From positions 21,550,890 through 21,614,889 of the forward strand of contig NC_092045.1 in assembly GCF_003086295.3 (NCBI RefSeq): a DNA stretch of 64,000 nucleotides, given 5' to 3'. Both the position numbers and the translations under genes were made by a program. Origin of the DNA: Arachis hypogaea. Lineage: Eukaryota > Streptophyta > Magnoliopsida > Fabales > Fabaceae. Below the pieces are notes generated by a model. It made no database searches. It saw only the letters and a list, made by a program, of their open reading frames with translations, and was not told where the DNA came from. Shown here piece by piece: positions 22,914-33,884 of the stretch. Each line of letters begins with the position of its first letter. Positions within the stretch are counted from its first letter, which is position 1.

Positions 22914-24759
22914 TGATGAGCGGATAATTTATACGCTTTTTGGCATTGTTTTTAGGTAGTTTTAGTAAGTTCAAGCTACTTTTAGGGATGTTTTCATTAT
23001 TTTTTATGTTAAATTCACATTTCTGGACTTTACTATGAGTTTGTGTGTTTTTCTGTGATTTCTGGTAATTTCTGACTGAAATTGAGGGACTTGAGCAAAA
23101 CTCTGAAAAAGGCTGACAAAAGGACTGCTGATGCTGTTGGAATCTGACCTCCCTACACTCGAAATGGATTTTTTGGAGCTACAGAACTCCAAATGGCGCG
23201 CTCTCAACGGCTTTCAAAAGTAGACATCTAGCGCTTTCCAGCAATATATAATAGTCCATACTTTATTCGGGAATTGACGACGTAAAATGGCGCTCAACGC
23301 CAAGTACATGCTGCTGTCTGGAGTTAAACGCCAGAAACACGTCACGACCCGGAGTTGAACGCCCAAAACACGTTATAACTTGGCGTTCAACTCCAAGAGA
23401 AGCCTCAGCTCGTGGATAGACCAATCTCAGCCCAAACATACACCAAGTGGGCCCCAGAAGTGGATTTATGCATCAATTACTTACTTCTGTAAACCCTAGT
23501 AGCTAGTCTAGTATATATAGGACATTTAACTATTGTATGAGAGTCCTTTTGACCACGTTTCATCTCTGGTCTCAGTTTTGTTTTATCCTTCGTCTTAGGA
23601 GGCCATTGATCACGTTTTGGGGACTGGCCATTCGACCATGCCTGAACCTTTCACTTATGTATTTTCAACGGTGGAGTTTCTACACACCATAGATTAAGGG
23701 TGTGGAGCTCTGCTGTACCTCAAGTTTCAATACAAATTACTATTATTTTCTATTCAATTCTCTTTTATTCTTATTCCAAGATATACGTTGCACTTCAACT
23801 TGATGAATGTGATGATCCGTGACACTCATCATCATTCTCACCTATGAACGCGCGTGACTGACAACCACTTCCGTTCTACCTTAGGCCGGGCGCATATCTC
23901 TTAGATTCCCCAACAGAATCTTCGTGGTATAAGCTTGATAGATAGCGGCATTCATGGGAATCCGGAAAGTCTAACCTTGTCTGTGGTATTCCGAGTAAGA
24001 TTCCGGGAATCTGGAAAGTCTAACCTTGTCTTTGGTATTCCGAATAGGATTCCGGTATTGAATGACTGTGACGAGCTTCAAACTCTTGAAGGCTGGGCGT
24101 TAGTGATAGATGCAAAAGAATCAAGGGATTCTATTCCAACCTGATTGAGAACCGACAGATGATTAGCCGTGCTGTGACAGAGCATTTGGACCATTTTCAC
24201 TGAGAGGATGGGATGTAGCCATCGACAAGGGTGATGCCTCCAGACGATTAGCCATGCAGTGACAGCGCATAGGACCATTTTCCAGAGAGGATGAAAAGTA
24301 GCCATTGACGATGGTGATGCCCTACATACAGCTTGCCATGGAAAGGAGTAAGAAGGATTGAATGAATGTAATAAGAAAGTAGAGATTCAAGAGGAGCACA
24401 GCATCTCCATACGCCTATTTGAAATTCCCACTATTGATTTACATAAGTATTTCTATCCTATTTTATTTTCTGTTTATTATTTATTTTTGAACTTATCATA
24501 AACCATTTAATATGCCTAACTGAGATTTACAAGGTGACCATAGCTTGCTTCATACCAACAATCTCTGTGGGATCGACCCTTACTCACGTAAGGTATTACT
24601 TGGATGACCCAGTACACTTGCTGGTTAAGTTGAACGGAGTTATGATCACACCAGGGATTATTAAGATCCCAATTTATCATACCATGATCTCTTTGGGGTA
24701 TTTTTGATTTCATACAAGCACAAAGAGACCAACTTTGAGGATCACAATTTCGTCCACCA
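22914..24759 (+). mobile_element. Solo LTR of the gypsy family, 1,846 bp, in exon 4 of the transposase
   Basis: It starts TGATGAGCGGATAATTTATACGC and ends GATCACAATTTCGTCCACCA, the same family as the LTR at 4558-6201. ACGAG precedes it (22909-22913) and follows it (24760-24764), a perfect 5-bp target duplication. No internal region is present, so it was left by LTR-LTR recombination. A TATATATA promoter box lies at 23512-23519. Small internal duplications lie near 23950-24060 (CCGGAAAGTCTAACCTTGTC twice) and 24130-24300, which explain the greater length. Confidence 0.95.
23289..23394. repeat. Four 31-bp-phased palindromes in the solo LTR
   Basis: GGCGTTTAACGCC variants start at 23289, 23320, 23351 and 23382, exactly 31 bp apart. 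Confidence 0.9.
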
Positions 24760-25233
24760 ACGAGCCACTGATGGAGTCAAGAAGCAAGAGGTTTGACCAA
24801 TTGCTTTTTCGTTCGCAAAATATTTGCGAATTTGCATCCGAATTGGAGGAGCTGACTGTAATTCTGCACCGTGCGTACGATAACGTCATGACTGAGATGG
24901 AATCATTAAAAGCCAAAAGGAAGGGGACATCTTCTTTATCCCACAAAGACGCCAACTTGGAATCCGTTAACGAGCTTCAAAGCCTGCCAAGGATCCGAAC
25001 AAGAGGACGTCCAAAAAATAGGCTAGGTTCAAAGTTAGACAAACAGATTGCAAATGCCACAAAGAAGAAGAAAACGAAAGTTTTAAGCGAGGTAAAAGTA
25101 ATGTTCTTTAAATTTGTGGTGATTGAGTTTATTTTTCTCGTTAATAGTTTAGCTAATATGTGAGTGTTATATTCAGATAAACCTGTTTGATGCTGCATCA
25201 GTGTTGCATTCAAATTCCAGCCAATATCAATGA

Positions 25234-25814
25234 CATGTTATGAATTATCAGTTTATGGTACCAGTAGCAGTGGATAACTCTTTGGGTGTATAGTTTTACA
25301 GAATATGGGTGTAAAAGTACTGTTTCTCTTGGGTGTATTTTTGTGAATTCACATTTTACATTTTAAGTGTTTAGGGTTCAGGGTTTTAGTCTCAAAGCAT
25401 TATGGGTGGATAGATTTCAGGGTGTATATTCAACTTTATTTGGGTTTAAAAAATTGTAGGTTATGGGTGTATATTTGATTTGATGTTTTTCTTCATATTT
25501 TAGTACCTGTAATTCATACATTTTGAATACAGCACAGACAATTTAACAGCACAGACAGTTTGGGTATATATTTTAAGCAATCTTGGGTGTATATTAAACT
25601 CCCGTTGGGTGTAAAATTTATAATCTGTGTTTAGATCTGCCTTGATATTTTCCTTCATATTTAACCACCTGTAATACAGCTTTTGAATACAGCACAGATA
25701 TTTTAACAGCACATATAGTTTAACTATGGAAAAAAATTTCATTGAATAGAAGTTGTTTATAAATGGCAATTTTTTACAGCATTTGTTCAATTTACAAACT
25801 AGCTAGCAGTTGGA
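25234..25814. other. Convergent 3' region between the two MULE genes
   Basis: It holds the last sense-strand TGGGTGTA units (to about 25617) and AT-rich 3' UTR-like DNA with near-duplicate blocks (GAATACAGCACAGA at 25526 and 25687). No gene is seen. Confidence 0.6.
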
Positions 25815-28800
25815 TTACACATTTTCTATATCAGTAGAATTTATTTGACAAAACGAACTCAATAATACGGAGGATGGCTTCGACAGTCTTATTGCATTAC
25901 TCGCTCTAATTGCTTCATCTCTCTCTTTACTCATTTCATTAAATAGTATCCGCGAAGCATACTCCACTCTATAGTGGTCCACCTCGTCCTACAATTAAAA
26001 AGTATATTATGTTTAAACAGCAATATTAATTCAGTAAAGTAATACAGAGTTATATAATTCTAAAGACAGTTACCTGTTTCCAATTATCCCATTCATACTT
26101 CCCCTTTTTAATATTTTCCGGCTTAATTAACTCAAGCCACTTCATAACGTAGATAGCGCAGTCATATCTGAAAATGAAGAAAATAAATTACAAATCTCAT
26201 TTAGGAAAGTTTAATGTTCAGAGTCACAAATTTATATGTTGATTTTTGGCCTGATATCTTAACGTATGATGCTTTAATTTTCTTCTCCTTCTCGCCTTTC
26301 TTCAGAGGTTCCCCGCCAACATATGCTCTCATTCTTGAAATTACATATCCCTTAAATACCAAAACAAATCAGTAATACACCCGAATGAAATACACCCAAA
26401 TGAATGCAAACAATGATTATTTAGAACATACTAAAGATATAAAATACACCCAAATGAATGCACAAGATACAACCAACTGAATAAACAACATACACCCAAC
26501 TTGATTAACAAAATACACCCAAATGGTACCACAAAATACACCCAAAGGAGAACACAGAGCCAACTTATAGTGAATTTATTAAGCTGCTTTCTCTGATCGC
26601 TTGGAGCTTTCTTGTGTAACGGGTCAAGTATATGAAATCTCCACTTTCTTGTATCAATCACCTATAACCACCAATGGTCCGCATAGCAAACAGGTGCAAA
26701 AATCTGAAGGATTGCCATATTTCAACAGTGTGTTATTTTATTTGGCATATAAGTAAAGAACGGTACTAACAAATTTTACAAATGAAAACTTATATATGGA
26801 TGCGAAGTTAATTTTTTTGCATCTATGAAAGGAATAAAACTTGGGTAGTCTTCCACCCTGAATTCTTTATTGGTTTTAGGTGATATGAATTCCCCGTTTG
26901 GGTGCTTCGAAATGGCCATGTTCTGCAACAAGTTATGAAATAACAAATGAAATACTGAAAATACACCCAAGTGAATACTATAAATACACCCAAATGACTA
27001 CACAACTTATACCCAACTGAACTTAAAAAATACACCCAAATGAATACAGAAAATACACCCAAAATTCATAGAAGTAACACTTACCACAATATCGGGGGGA
27101 GACAGTATACTTGTTCTTGAAACCTTTTATCATTTGTCTGGTTGAGGATGAGGCACATGACAGATACAATCTAGAAATATATGCCGAAATCAATTTATAT
27201 TAATAAACATTGCAGTAAACTTTGGTGTAAAAACATTAATGTTATTCTAATATTACCTCAGCTTCTATAAAAGTTGCTGCCTGGAGTGATGCAATGTGCA
27301 TTTTTGTCAAAATGTATTTATCTTGGGCCATCAGAGTGCATATGTTTTCATACTCGTTAGTTCTGCCATCTGCGTATGTCTTCACTCGCGTCCCCCAGAT
27401 GTAGCACTTCTGTTTCATATCATCCGTATTCTGATTTATTCCCGCAGGAGTTTCAAACCTCTCAGAACTTTCTCCCCCAGTCTCCCTTTGAATTTGTGGA
27501 CTTTTACTTTCTGCTTTCGCTGCATTTCTTGCTATTTTTTGTCCCAAATTATCTAATTGTTCTAGCAAATTTGCAGCTTCTGGAGATTTTGTCCTTTCTA
27601 CCTCCTGCGTTGACGCTCCCTCCTGCGTTGATGCTTCTTCTTGGCTTGAATCAGTGAGGCCAAGGCTGAATGATGGCATCTGATCTGTTCTAGGAGCATA
27701 CGATGTTGTCCGTGCCATCATCAATAGGGCAACAGCGTCTCTCGCAGCTGGATAACTGCGTCATCATGTATAACGTATTACAAGAATAAGAATATACGGA
27801 TGATAAGCAAAGATTGATTTCAGTCTGATGAACTTACATTTTAGTTGGAGCTGGGGGAAGCGTGGGTGTGGTTTCTTGAAGTTGTTGGCGGGGTTCAGGA
27901 GTGCTGCACAGTTACACACAAATTAATCATAGCATAAAAAAACTATTCATGAACAATATACACCCAAACTGTTAGCATATATACACCCGAACTGTAACCC
28001 AATATACACCCAAACTCTAAACAAATAATACTATTTCTTACGTTTTTGTAGTTCCTTCAATTTGTAGCAGAGGGGTTGGTTCAAAATCTATCTCAGGTGT
28101 TTCTTCAAATTCTGGCACAGTGGTTGTTTGGGATACTGGCACAAAAACTTGAATCAGAACTCTAAATAAGAAGAAAAATGAAAGGTTAACAACGCCTTTG
28201 AAAATAATAAGGTTATAAGGTTGAAATATTCTTGAAAAACTCACATTGCAAGTGCTTCCGATGATGTCCGTTCCCTCACAACCATCATATTCGAATCAGC
28301 CAGCTCACTGGTTGACTGTTGAACCGGACTCAACCTAAAATACACCCAAAGAAAGTCAATAAATACACCCGAACAATTCAAAAAGAAGACAGGATTTGTT
28401 TTTTGAGAACTTACATACTTGCAGTTTTTGCTTTTTTTCCTCCCTTTTTTTCTCGAATAAAATAATAAAGGGCTTTTTTTCTAAAAAAAATATATACAGA
28501 ATTAGAAGCAGAAGGTAATAGAAGAACAAAAGTAACGGTTATTTGAAAGAGAAATTACATGCTCTCTGCCGGGTTGTTTACACTACTTTGTTCTGTGCAT
28601 CCTTGAGAGGAAGGATCATCACTTCCTAAGTTCACATCCGGTATTCTAAACAGATTTCATGTTACTCAGACAAAATATGATACAGGTATAAAATAGATCC
28701 AAATGAATGCATAAGCTACAACCAACAGAATGGACAATATACACCCAACACAACAAACGAAATACACCCAACTTAATAAACAACATACACCTAACTTGAT

Positions 28801-30954
28801 CAACAAAATACACCCAAATCATGATAACAAGATTTTATTAAATAAAGCTTCTTACATTTCATAGGAGACATAGCGACATTCTGTCGATCGCAGGTCAACT
28901 TCGTTCTGCCTGCAAAACAAGAAACAATTATTAGCAAAGAAAACACACTAAAATCTGAAATATACACCCCAACGAGACATACCCCTCTGCTGTAGATTTT
29001 TCATCGATTCCCCTTAATAATTCATCTAGATCTTCACTTCCTATTTCATATCTCTCACTACATTCATAAAAGAAGATGTTAACAAAAATAATTATGATGA
29101 TAGACGGTAATATAGCTTACGAGGTACTGTACCCATCATTGTATTGATCTTCTTCAGGAGATGAATGCTCAACAACAACTTTTTTCTTTTTAGATTGTGT
29201 TCTGGGTAGAAAAAACAAGTATGAATCAGAAATAAAAAAAATTAATTTTATCACAGAATATTATCCAAAGAAGTGCTTATTTTTTGGTGTTCTTTGTGTC
29301 TTTTTTTTTCTTTTGCTTATCCACCTTCGCTTCTATAAGTTAATAAGAGACACTTCAGTTAATACACGAAATTTTATAATAAGGCCAAAAGAAAGGAGTA
29401 ATAATTTCAGAACATTACTCATCACTTGATTCAGATTCTGAATCAGAATCTAAATCCTCTTGACTCTTCTTTCTTTTTCTGGAGTCCATTCTGGAAGGCA
29501 AACAATTATTATTTAGAACATACTAAAGATATAAAATACACCCAAATGAATGCACAAGATACAACCAACTGGATCGACAATATACACCCAACATAATAAA
29601 CAACATACACCCAACTTGATAAACAAAATACACCCAAATGGTTCCACAAAATACACCCAACTCGACGAAGAAATTACACCCAATTATGGTACTTACTTTT
29701 TTCCTTTTTTGCTGGGTTGTTTTCTTGGTGAATCCTTTGAGTCTTCTTGAGTCTCAGACTCAGAGGTAGAACTATCACTGTCAGTTGTTTCTGTCTCCGA
29801 AGACAATGTTGAACTCGCCTTCCTTTTTTTGTTTTTTTTATTTCTTGTTTTTTTTTCTTTTTTCTCTATTTTTTCATTTTCTCTCTTATTTCCACCATCT
29901 TTACAATCCCCTGAAACATTAGATATTTTAGTTAGCAGCATTCAGGTAAATAAAATACACCCAACATATTACATTCACTTACCAAAATTTCCTCTGTTTC
30001 TGCACTCATTCTTTCGACCAACTGCTCCTTACTCCAGTTGGCAATCCAGGGTTTTGGCGGTCTTTCGGCCATCTTCTTGCCCTTGTTTTTAGAAAGATGA
30101 AAGTAAATTATCATCAGGGCAAAGAGGCAGCCATCAATTGCCTTCTTCTTTTTCTCCTTGTAGTCGGTTATGCCCTTGACCATAAAGGTTAAAACATGCC
30201 TCCCCCCCAGTTTCGCTCCGTTATGCTGTCCATCTCAAAAATTGGGGCCAGGTGCACAAGCGAGATTTTGTTTATTATCGTTGGTAAAAGGAACGCCATC
30301 TGTATATAGAGGATGAAAATCCTCTTGAACATTAGGCGTTCCTCTTCATTACCAACGCCAATATCCATCATCTCATCTGTAAGACTTTTGAGGGTCTTAC
30401 CCTGGAATCTTCTAAAAATTACTTTGTCATCTTCAGAAAGTTTCTTATAATCGACTTTCTGAGGAAATAGATCTCCTACAAAAAGGAAAACAACAAAGTA
30501 TCAAAGTCGATTCAAATACACCCAAGCATCAACTTAAATACACCCAAGCATCAGTTAATATACACCTATAGTTTTTAGCGAGTTACCTGTTGCATTGATG
30601 CCAAGCGCATCACCTATTTTTCTTGGTGTTATTTTAAAAGAACCGTATCCAATTTCCAGTCTGTTCTCCCATAGTTTGAAGTTGTTAGCCAGCTCCCTTA
30701 ACACTTGGTGATGCACCCTTAGTGGTGGGATGTGCATCAAGCCACCGAATCCCAAATCCCTCACAATTGTTTTCTTTTCCTCACTCATGTTTTTGAATTT
30801 ATCACTTAAGAGATGTGTTGCACACTTAAGGTCTTTTGTTTGCTGTAAACAAAAATAAAATTATAGTCAGATATAATTCTATTATATAAAACTGATTTCA
30901 TGTAAGACATATATTTGTTCTTACATTTCTTCCAGGTTGGTTTCTCGCTGCCAT
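25815..30954 (-). pseudogene. Ulp1-like (C48) cysteine protease gene of the MULE, many exons, broken
   Basis: Minus-strand start MAARNQPG at 30954; stop TAA at 25817-25815. Exons seen include 30954-30925, 30844-30587 (GFGGLMHIPPLRVHHQVL, a plant N-terminal domain), 30475-29983, 29910-29699 (lysine/serine/acidic), several short low-complexity exons, 27724-27242 (TYADGRTNEY segment), 26970-26815 and the protease exons. Catalytic parts: His in ADHWWL (about 26675), Asp in FHILDPLHKK (about 26620), Gln in KISGQKST (about 26250), Cys in YDCAIYVMKW (about 26160). Ulp1 enzymes remove SUMO-type modifiers; the role in MULEs is unknown. Lesions: a G7 run at 30202-30208 puts NWGG out of frame with the following HVLTFMVKG; TAG at 26664-26662 replaces the residue after HWWL (probably Trp); a splice donor before 26237 reads AT, not GT. 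The introns carry 23-bp-phased TACACCCA arrays. Confidence 0.82.
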
Positions 30955-31330
30955 TTTCTCTTAAATGAAAAATACACCCAAAGATATCAGTAAGATACAC
31001 CCATATATATGAGTCAGATACACCCATTGATAACAGTAAGATACACCCATAGATATGATTCAGATACACCCATATATATCAGTCAGATACACCCATAGAT
31101 ATGAATCAGATACACCCAACAATTTATGCCATATACACCTAAGAAGTTACTCCATATACACCCACTAAATTATGTAATATACACCCAAGAACAACCAATA
31201 TTACAAGGACAAGAAATATCAGAATAGTTGCAACAGTTGATTATATTACACTATATCAGTTCAGAAATTTACATCCAACAAATTATGCCATATACACCCA
31301 ACAAATTACGCAATATACTCCTAAAAATCA
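26380..31330 (-). repeat. TACACCCA-core arrays, 23-bp phase, protease-sense
   Basis: This is the same core as in the transposase gene, inverted. Plus-strand TACACCCA-type starts: 26445, 26468, 26491, 26514, 26537; 26962, 26985, 27008, 27031, 27054; 27959, 27982, 28005; 28694, 28717, 28740, 28763, 28786, 28809. In the 5' intron there are ten in a row from 30973 to 31180, then 31270, 31293 and 31316. Every step within a cluster is 23 bp. Linkers of 15 bp vary. All clusters lie between exons. Confidence 0.92.
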
Positions 31331-31568
31331 GTTACGAGAAGAACTAGAACAAGAAGATCAGTAAAGCGTAGAATAACTAAGAAGAACAGTAAAATCTAGA
31401 ACCAAGAAAAACATTAAAACGTAGAACAAGAAGAATATTAAAAACAGTAAAATGAGAGATAGAACAAGAATAACAGTAAAACCTAGAAGAATATAGAAGA
31501 ACAGTAAAACCTAGTTCTTCGATTTCGAAATGTGAAAAATCTACAAGATGAGTAAAATAGTAACGTAC

Positions 31569-31790
31569 CTTGAGTAATATTTCTTCGTTTTCTCTTGAAA
31601 TTGTTGATCGAGAGTTCTATCTTTTGTTGATGGTTTCTGCTAACCTCTGCGACGAGTTCTATCTTTTCGGTTTGGAATGTTGCTTGAAGTTTGAAGGTTT
31701 GTATTTTGTTCGAAGGAGAAGTGGAAGAGTGCGCCATAACGAGCACCTTTTGCAAAGCGTAACGGTTGAGTTATGCGCGTGGCACTGACG
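31569..31790 (-). other. Probable 5' UTR exon of the Ulp1-like gene
   Basis: On the minus strand a CAAG|GTACGT donor at about 31569 closes a purine/TTC-rich stretch. The next acceptor (TTTAAG) lies just before the ATG at 30954, giving a 600-bp 5' UTR intron filled with TACACCCA units. A short frame (MAHSSTSPSNK) may be an upstream ORF. Confidence 0.5.
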
Positions 31791-31829
31791 CTTCATTTAA
31801 AGGGAGTGAGTGTGCGTGTCTTTATCTTG

Positions 31830-31887
31830 GGCTAGGCCAACTTGTAACACTTGTAGGCCTTTTTTGCTTGTATGTGTAGCAATCCCC
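31830..31887 (-). repeat. MULE right terminal inverted repeat
   Basis: The reverse complement begins GGGGATTGCTACACATACAAGC and continues with TTACAAGTT, aligning with the left end. Confidence 0.75.
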
Positions 31888-31896
31888 TATTTATAA
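31888..31896. other. Right 9-bp target duplication of the MULE
   Basis: TATTTATAA, identical to 20044-20052; the Helitron-R sequence continues directly (ATAACTAATC). Confidence 0.92.
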
Positions 31897-32241
31897 ATAA
31901 CTAATCTTTAAATAATGTTAGTAAATTTTTATATTGATTTTGTTGTCTATAATAATAATTTAATATTTTTTAATCTTATTTTTTAATTTAAATTTATTTA
32001 TTTTATACATTTTACATGTTAAATAACTTAATATATTTTTTTATAATTTATTTTTAATTACTAATATTAAATTTATAATTTAAAAATAAAAATATACAAT
32101 TAATTTTTTAAACTCAATAGAAAAGCAGTTGAACAGGTACAATAGTGCTTCGTGAGCCGCTAATATTTTTAATGTGGATACATGGAAAAGATTTTTACTA
32201 TTTTAGGGACCATGTAATATTTTCAATAACATGGTATTGAA

Positions 32242-33214
32242 ATGGAGAGCGGGAGAGAGTCTTCGAGGGTGGCACATAGCGAGGTAGCCGGCCATACCAG
32301 CGGAAGCAATAAAGGGGAAAGTGGAGAGCATGCATCAGGTGAAAAGGAGCGAACTAAAGGAGACAGTAATAAGACTCAAAGACAGTGGATATCGTTCAGA
32401 GATAAAGTTGTTGGTGCTTCAGCAAGGAGAGTTTTGGAGGTTGCTGATTCTCTTGATGGGGATAAGATTGCTCAACAGTAGTTGGTAAGTAAGGTTATTC
32501 AGAGATACCAACTGTGACGTTCACTGAAGAAGCAAAAGAGATATTGGCAGAGCCCTACAAAGATGCCATCGTGATCAAAGTTCTTGGAAAAAATTTTAGA
32601 TATACGGTGATCACGCACAGGCTTAAAGATGTCTGGAGAACCAAAGGATGATATGAGGTAGTAGATGTCAGTTTTGGCTATTTCTTAGTCAAATTTGATC
32701 TCTTGGAGGATAGAGAAAAAGTTCTCCTGGGAGGACCATGGATAATTACTGATAGTTATGTTGCAGTTAAACTTTGGAGTTCTTCATTCAGACTTTATGA
32801 AAATACTTTTGGATCTACCATGGTTTGGATAAGAATCACTGGTTTAATTTAAACATTAACTATTATCAAGAGAGAACTATAAAAATAATTGCGTTAGCGG
32901 TTGGCAAACCAATCCGCATCGACTTAGCCACCAAGTTTGCAGAGATGGAAAAGTATGCAAGAGCATGTGTGCAAAATAACTTGGGACTTTCAGTCATAAA
33001 GAGAATTCAAGTTGATGGTCATATATATGACATAAAATATGAGCACTTGAATTTAATTTGTGAAAAATGTAGTTGCTTTGGGCACGTAACAAGAGAATGT
33101 GCGAAAGAGAACAACAATGGCACTGAGAAAGAAAACACGGTGAAAGAGAAAAATTTACCGTCACTATTCCAATGGATAACAACGAAAAAATGGCGCAAGG
33201 TAGTCAAATCCTAG
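32242..33214 (+). pseudogene. LINE ORF1, nucleic-acid-binding, frameshifted
   Basis: From ATG at 32242 (MESGRESSRVAHSEVAG) the frame stops at 32481. A second frame from about 32495 carries a DUF4283-type domain (PYKDAIVIKVLGKNF, then EDREKVLLGGPWIITD) with an internal TGA near 32650. The third frame, to 33214, has RIDLATKFAEMEKYARACV and the CCHC knuckle CEKCSCFGHVTREC. ORF1 proteins of plant L1 elements bind the element RNA. At least two frame changes make this copy inactive. Downstream, to 33835, is a polar low-complexity tail. Confidence 0.8.
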
Positions 33215-33884
33215 TAAAAAATCAAAATTCAACTTTTGAATTTGGAATTAATGTTAAATCAATTTCAATTATGGAGAAGCATAGAGCACCAGATCTTGTG
33301 CATGATAATTTACAAGAATCATGCATGGATAAGGATACTCGTGCAAAAGAGGGTGAATAGGTTACAGTTAGTAGAAAAGACAAGAAAAAAGTGGGTAAAG
33401 GCCCAAAAGTGGTGCCAAAAAAAGCCAATATAGCAACATGCTCCAATTTGGTGAGTAAAAAATTTTTTTTGAGCCTAATAACATGCATGCTGAATATCCT
33501 CATCAAATGCAAAGGTGAAGTCCTTATCAAATGCAAAAGTGGGGCCCAAGAAAAATAAGGATCCTCTATCCACGTTTGACTTTTTGGGAACAACTCAGGT
33601 GGCTTTCAAGGATCAGAATACTCCCTTTTTCAAAGCAGGACACAAAAGGCAGCATCCTATTTTGCTTCAAAACTCACCTATTGAAGCATTGTCAATGGAT
33701 TCTCGAGCACAAAAAGAGCTTGATAAAGCTAGTGCAACAACAAACTTGGAGAACCAACCTCAACAAAAGAATGATGGTTCTGCGGCACAAGTTCAAGAGA
33801 AGACACTTGGAGACAGGGGTCCATCAACGTGAGGTAGGATGATTAAACATTCTAATTATTTAATTTATTTTTATGGATTGTGAC

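Larger units (their letters stand above)
20407..25233 (+). pseudogene. FAR1/FRS-like MULE transposase, stop codon plus LTR insertion
   Basis: Exons: 20407-20484, 20937-21661, 21814-22217, 22306-22913, then 24765-25091 after the LTR, and 25177-25233. Phases fit across every junction, for about 732 codons. Exon 2 holds the FAR1 zinc-binding domain (C in ITCSREEKW, C in NCPARI, H-x-H in DHSHSYC). The DDE transposase domain follows, with FDTTY (first D), LTDQCAS (second D) and SESMHSF (likely E). The SWIM zinc finger is CQCLLF...ILCHHA. A basic C-terminus (RGRPKNRLGSK, KKKKTK) may be nuclear-targeting. The enzyme would cut the element's terminal repeats. Lesions: TAG at 22085-22087 in the segment SKLNG*KGHADIEQ, and a solo LTR in exon 4. 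The TGA ending at 25233 is early compared with relatives as I recall them. It could alternatively be called a dead domesticated FRS gene, but the flanking repeats favour transposase. Confidence 0.85.
20650..25625 (+). repeat. TGGGTGTA-core arrays, 23-bp phase, transposase-sense
   Basis: The core TGGGTGTA (often TGGGTGTATT) recurs in the introns and the 3' region of the transposase gene, always on its sense strand. Examples: 22244, 22267 and 22290 in the 88-bp third intron (exact 23-bp steps); 21742 and 21765; 25283 and 25306; 20654, 20676, 20699 and 20778 in intron 1. It is absent from exons and from the inserted LTR. Confidence 0.85.
20053..31887. mobile_element. Autonomous-type MULE with FAR1-like transposase and Ulp1-like protease, 11,835 bp
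   Basis: The element is bounded by 9-bp duplications TATTTATAA, the size made by Mutator-like elements. The ends form a degenerate terminal inverted repeat (TIR): left CAGAAAAGCTCTGCATACAAGC and right (reverse complement) GGGGATTGCTACACATACAAGC share 14 of 22 bases, with more matches further in (TTACAAGTT). Two tail-to-tail genes fill it: a FAR1/MuDR-type transposase (20407-25233) and a Ulp1/C48 protease (30954-25815). Plant MULEs that carry Ulp1-like genes are known (Kaonashi-type). A solo LTR of 1.85 kb sits inside. Both genes are damaged. Confidence 0.88.
13015..32163 (+). mobile_element. Helitron-R copy 1 (about 1.7 kb when insertions are removed)
   Basis: Sequence at 13015-13716, 18990-20052 and 31888-32163 aligns in order to 47083-48854 and 54373-54630. 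The 5' edge is A|TCCAATTTTCTC at 13015; the 3' edge is CTAA at 32160-32163 followed by T. The 3' hairpin is degenerate here but clear in copy 2. No gene belongs to the element itself, so it is non-autonomous. It carries a 5.27 kb Helitron and an 11.8 kb MULE. The exact 5' edge is less certain than the 3' edge. Confidence 0.65.

Noticed and set aside
20650..25625. TGGGTGTA units as telomere-like or interstitial telomeric repeat
   Set aside because: The plant telomere unit is TTTAGGG; here the core is spaced at 23 bp with variable linkers and is not a head-to-tail heptamer.
30973..31180. Regularly spaced repeats resembling a CRISPR array
   Set aside because: The conserved part is only 8 bases with 15-bp linkers, there are no cas genes, and it lies in an intron of a plant transposon gene.
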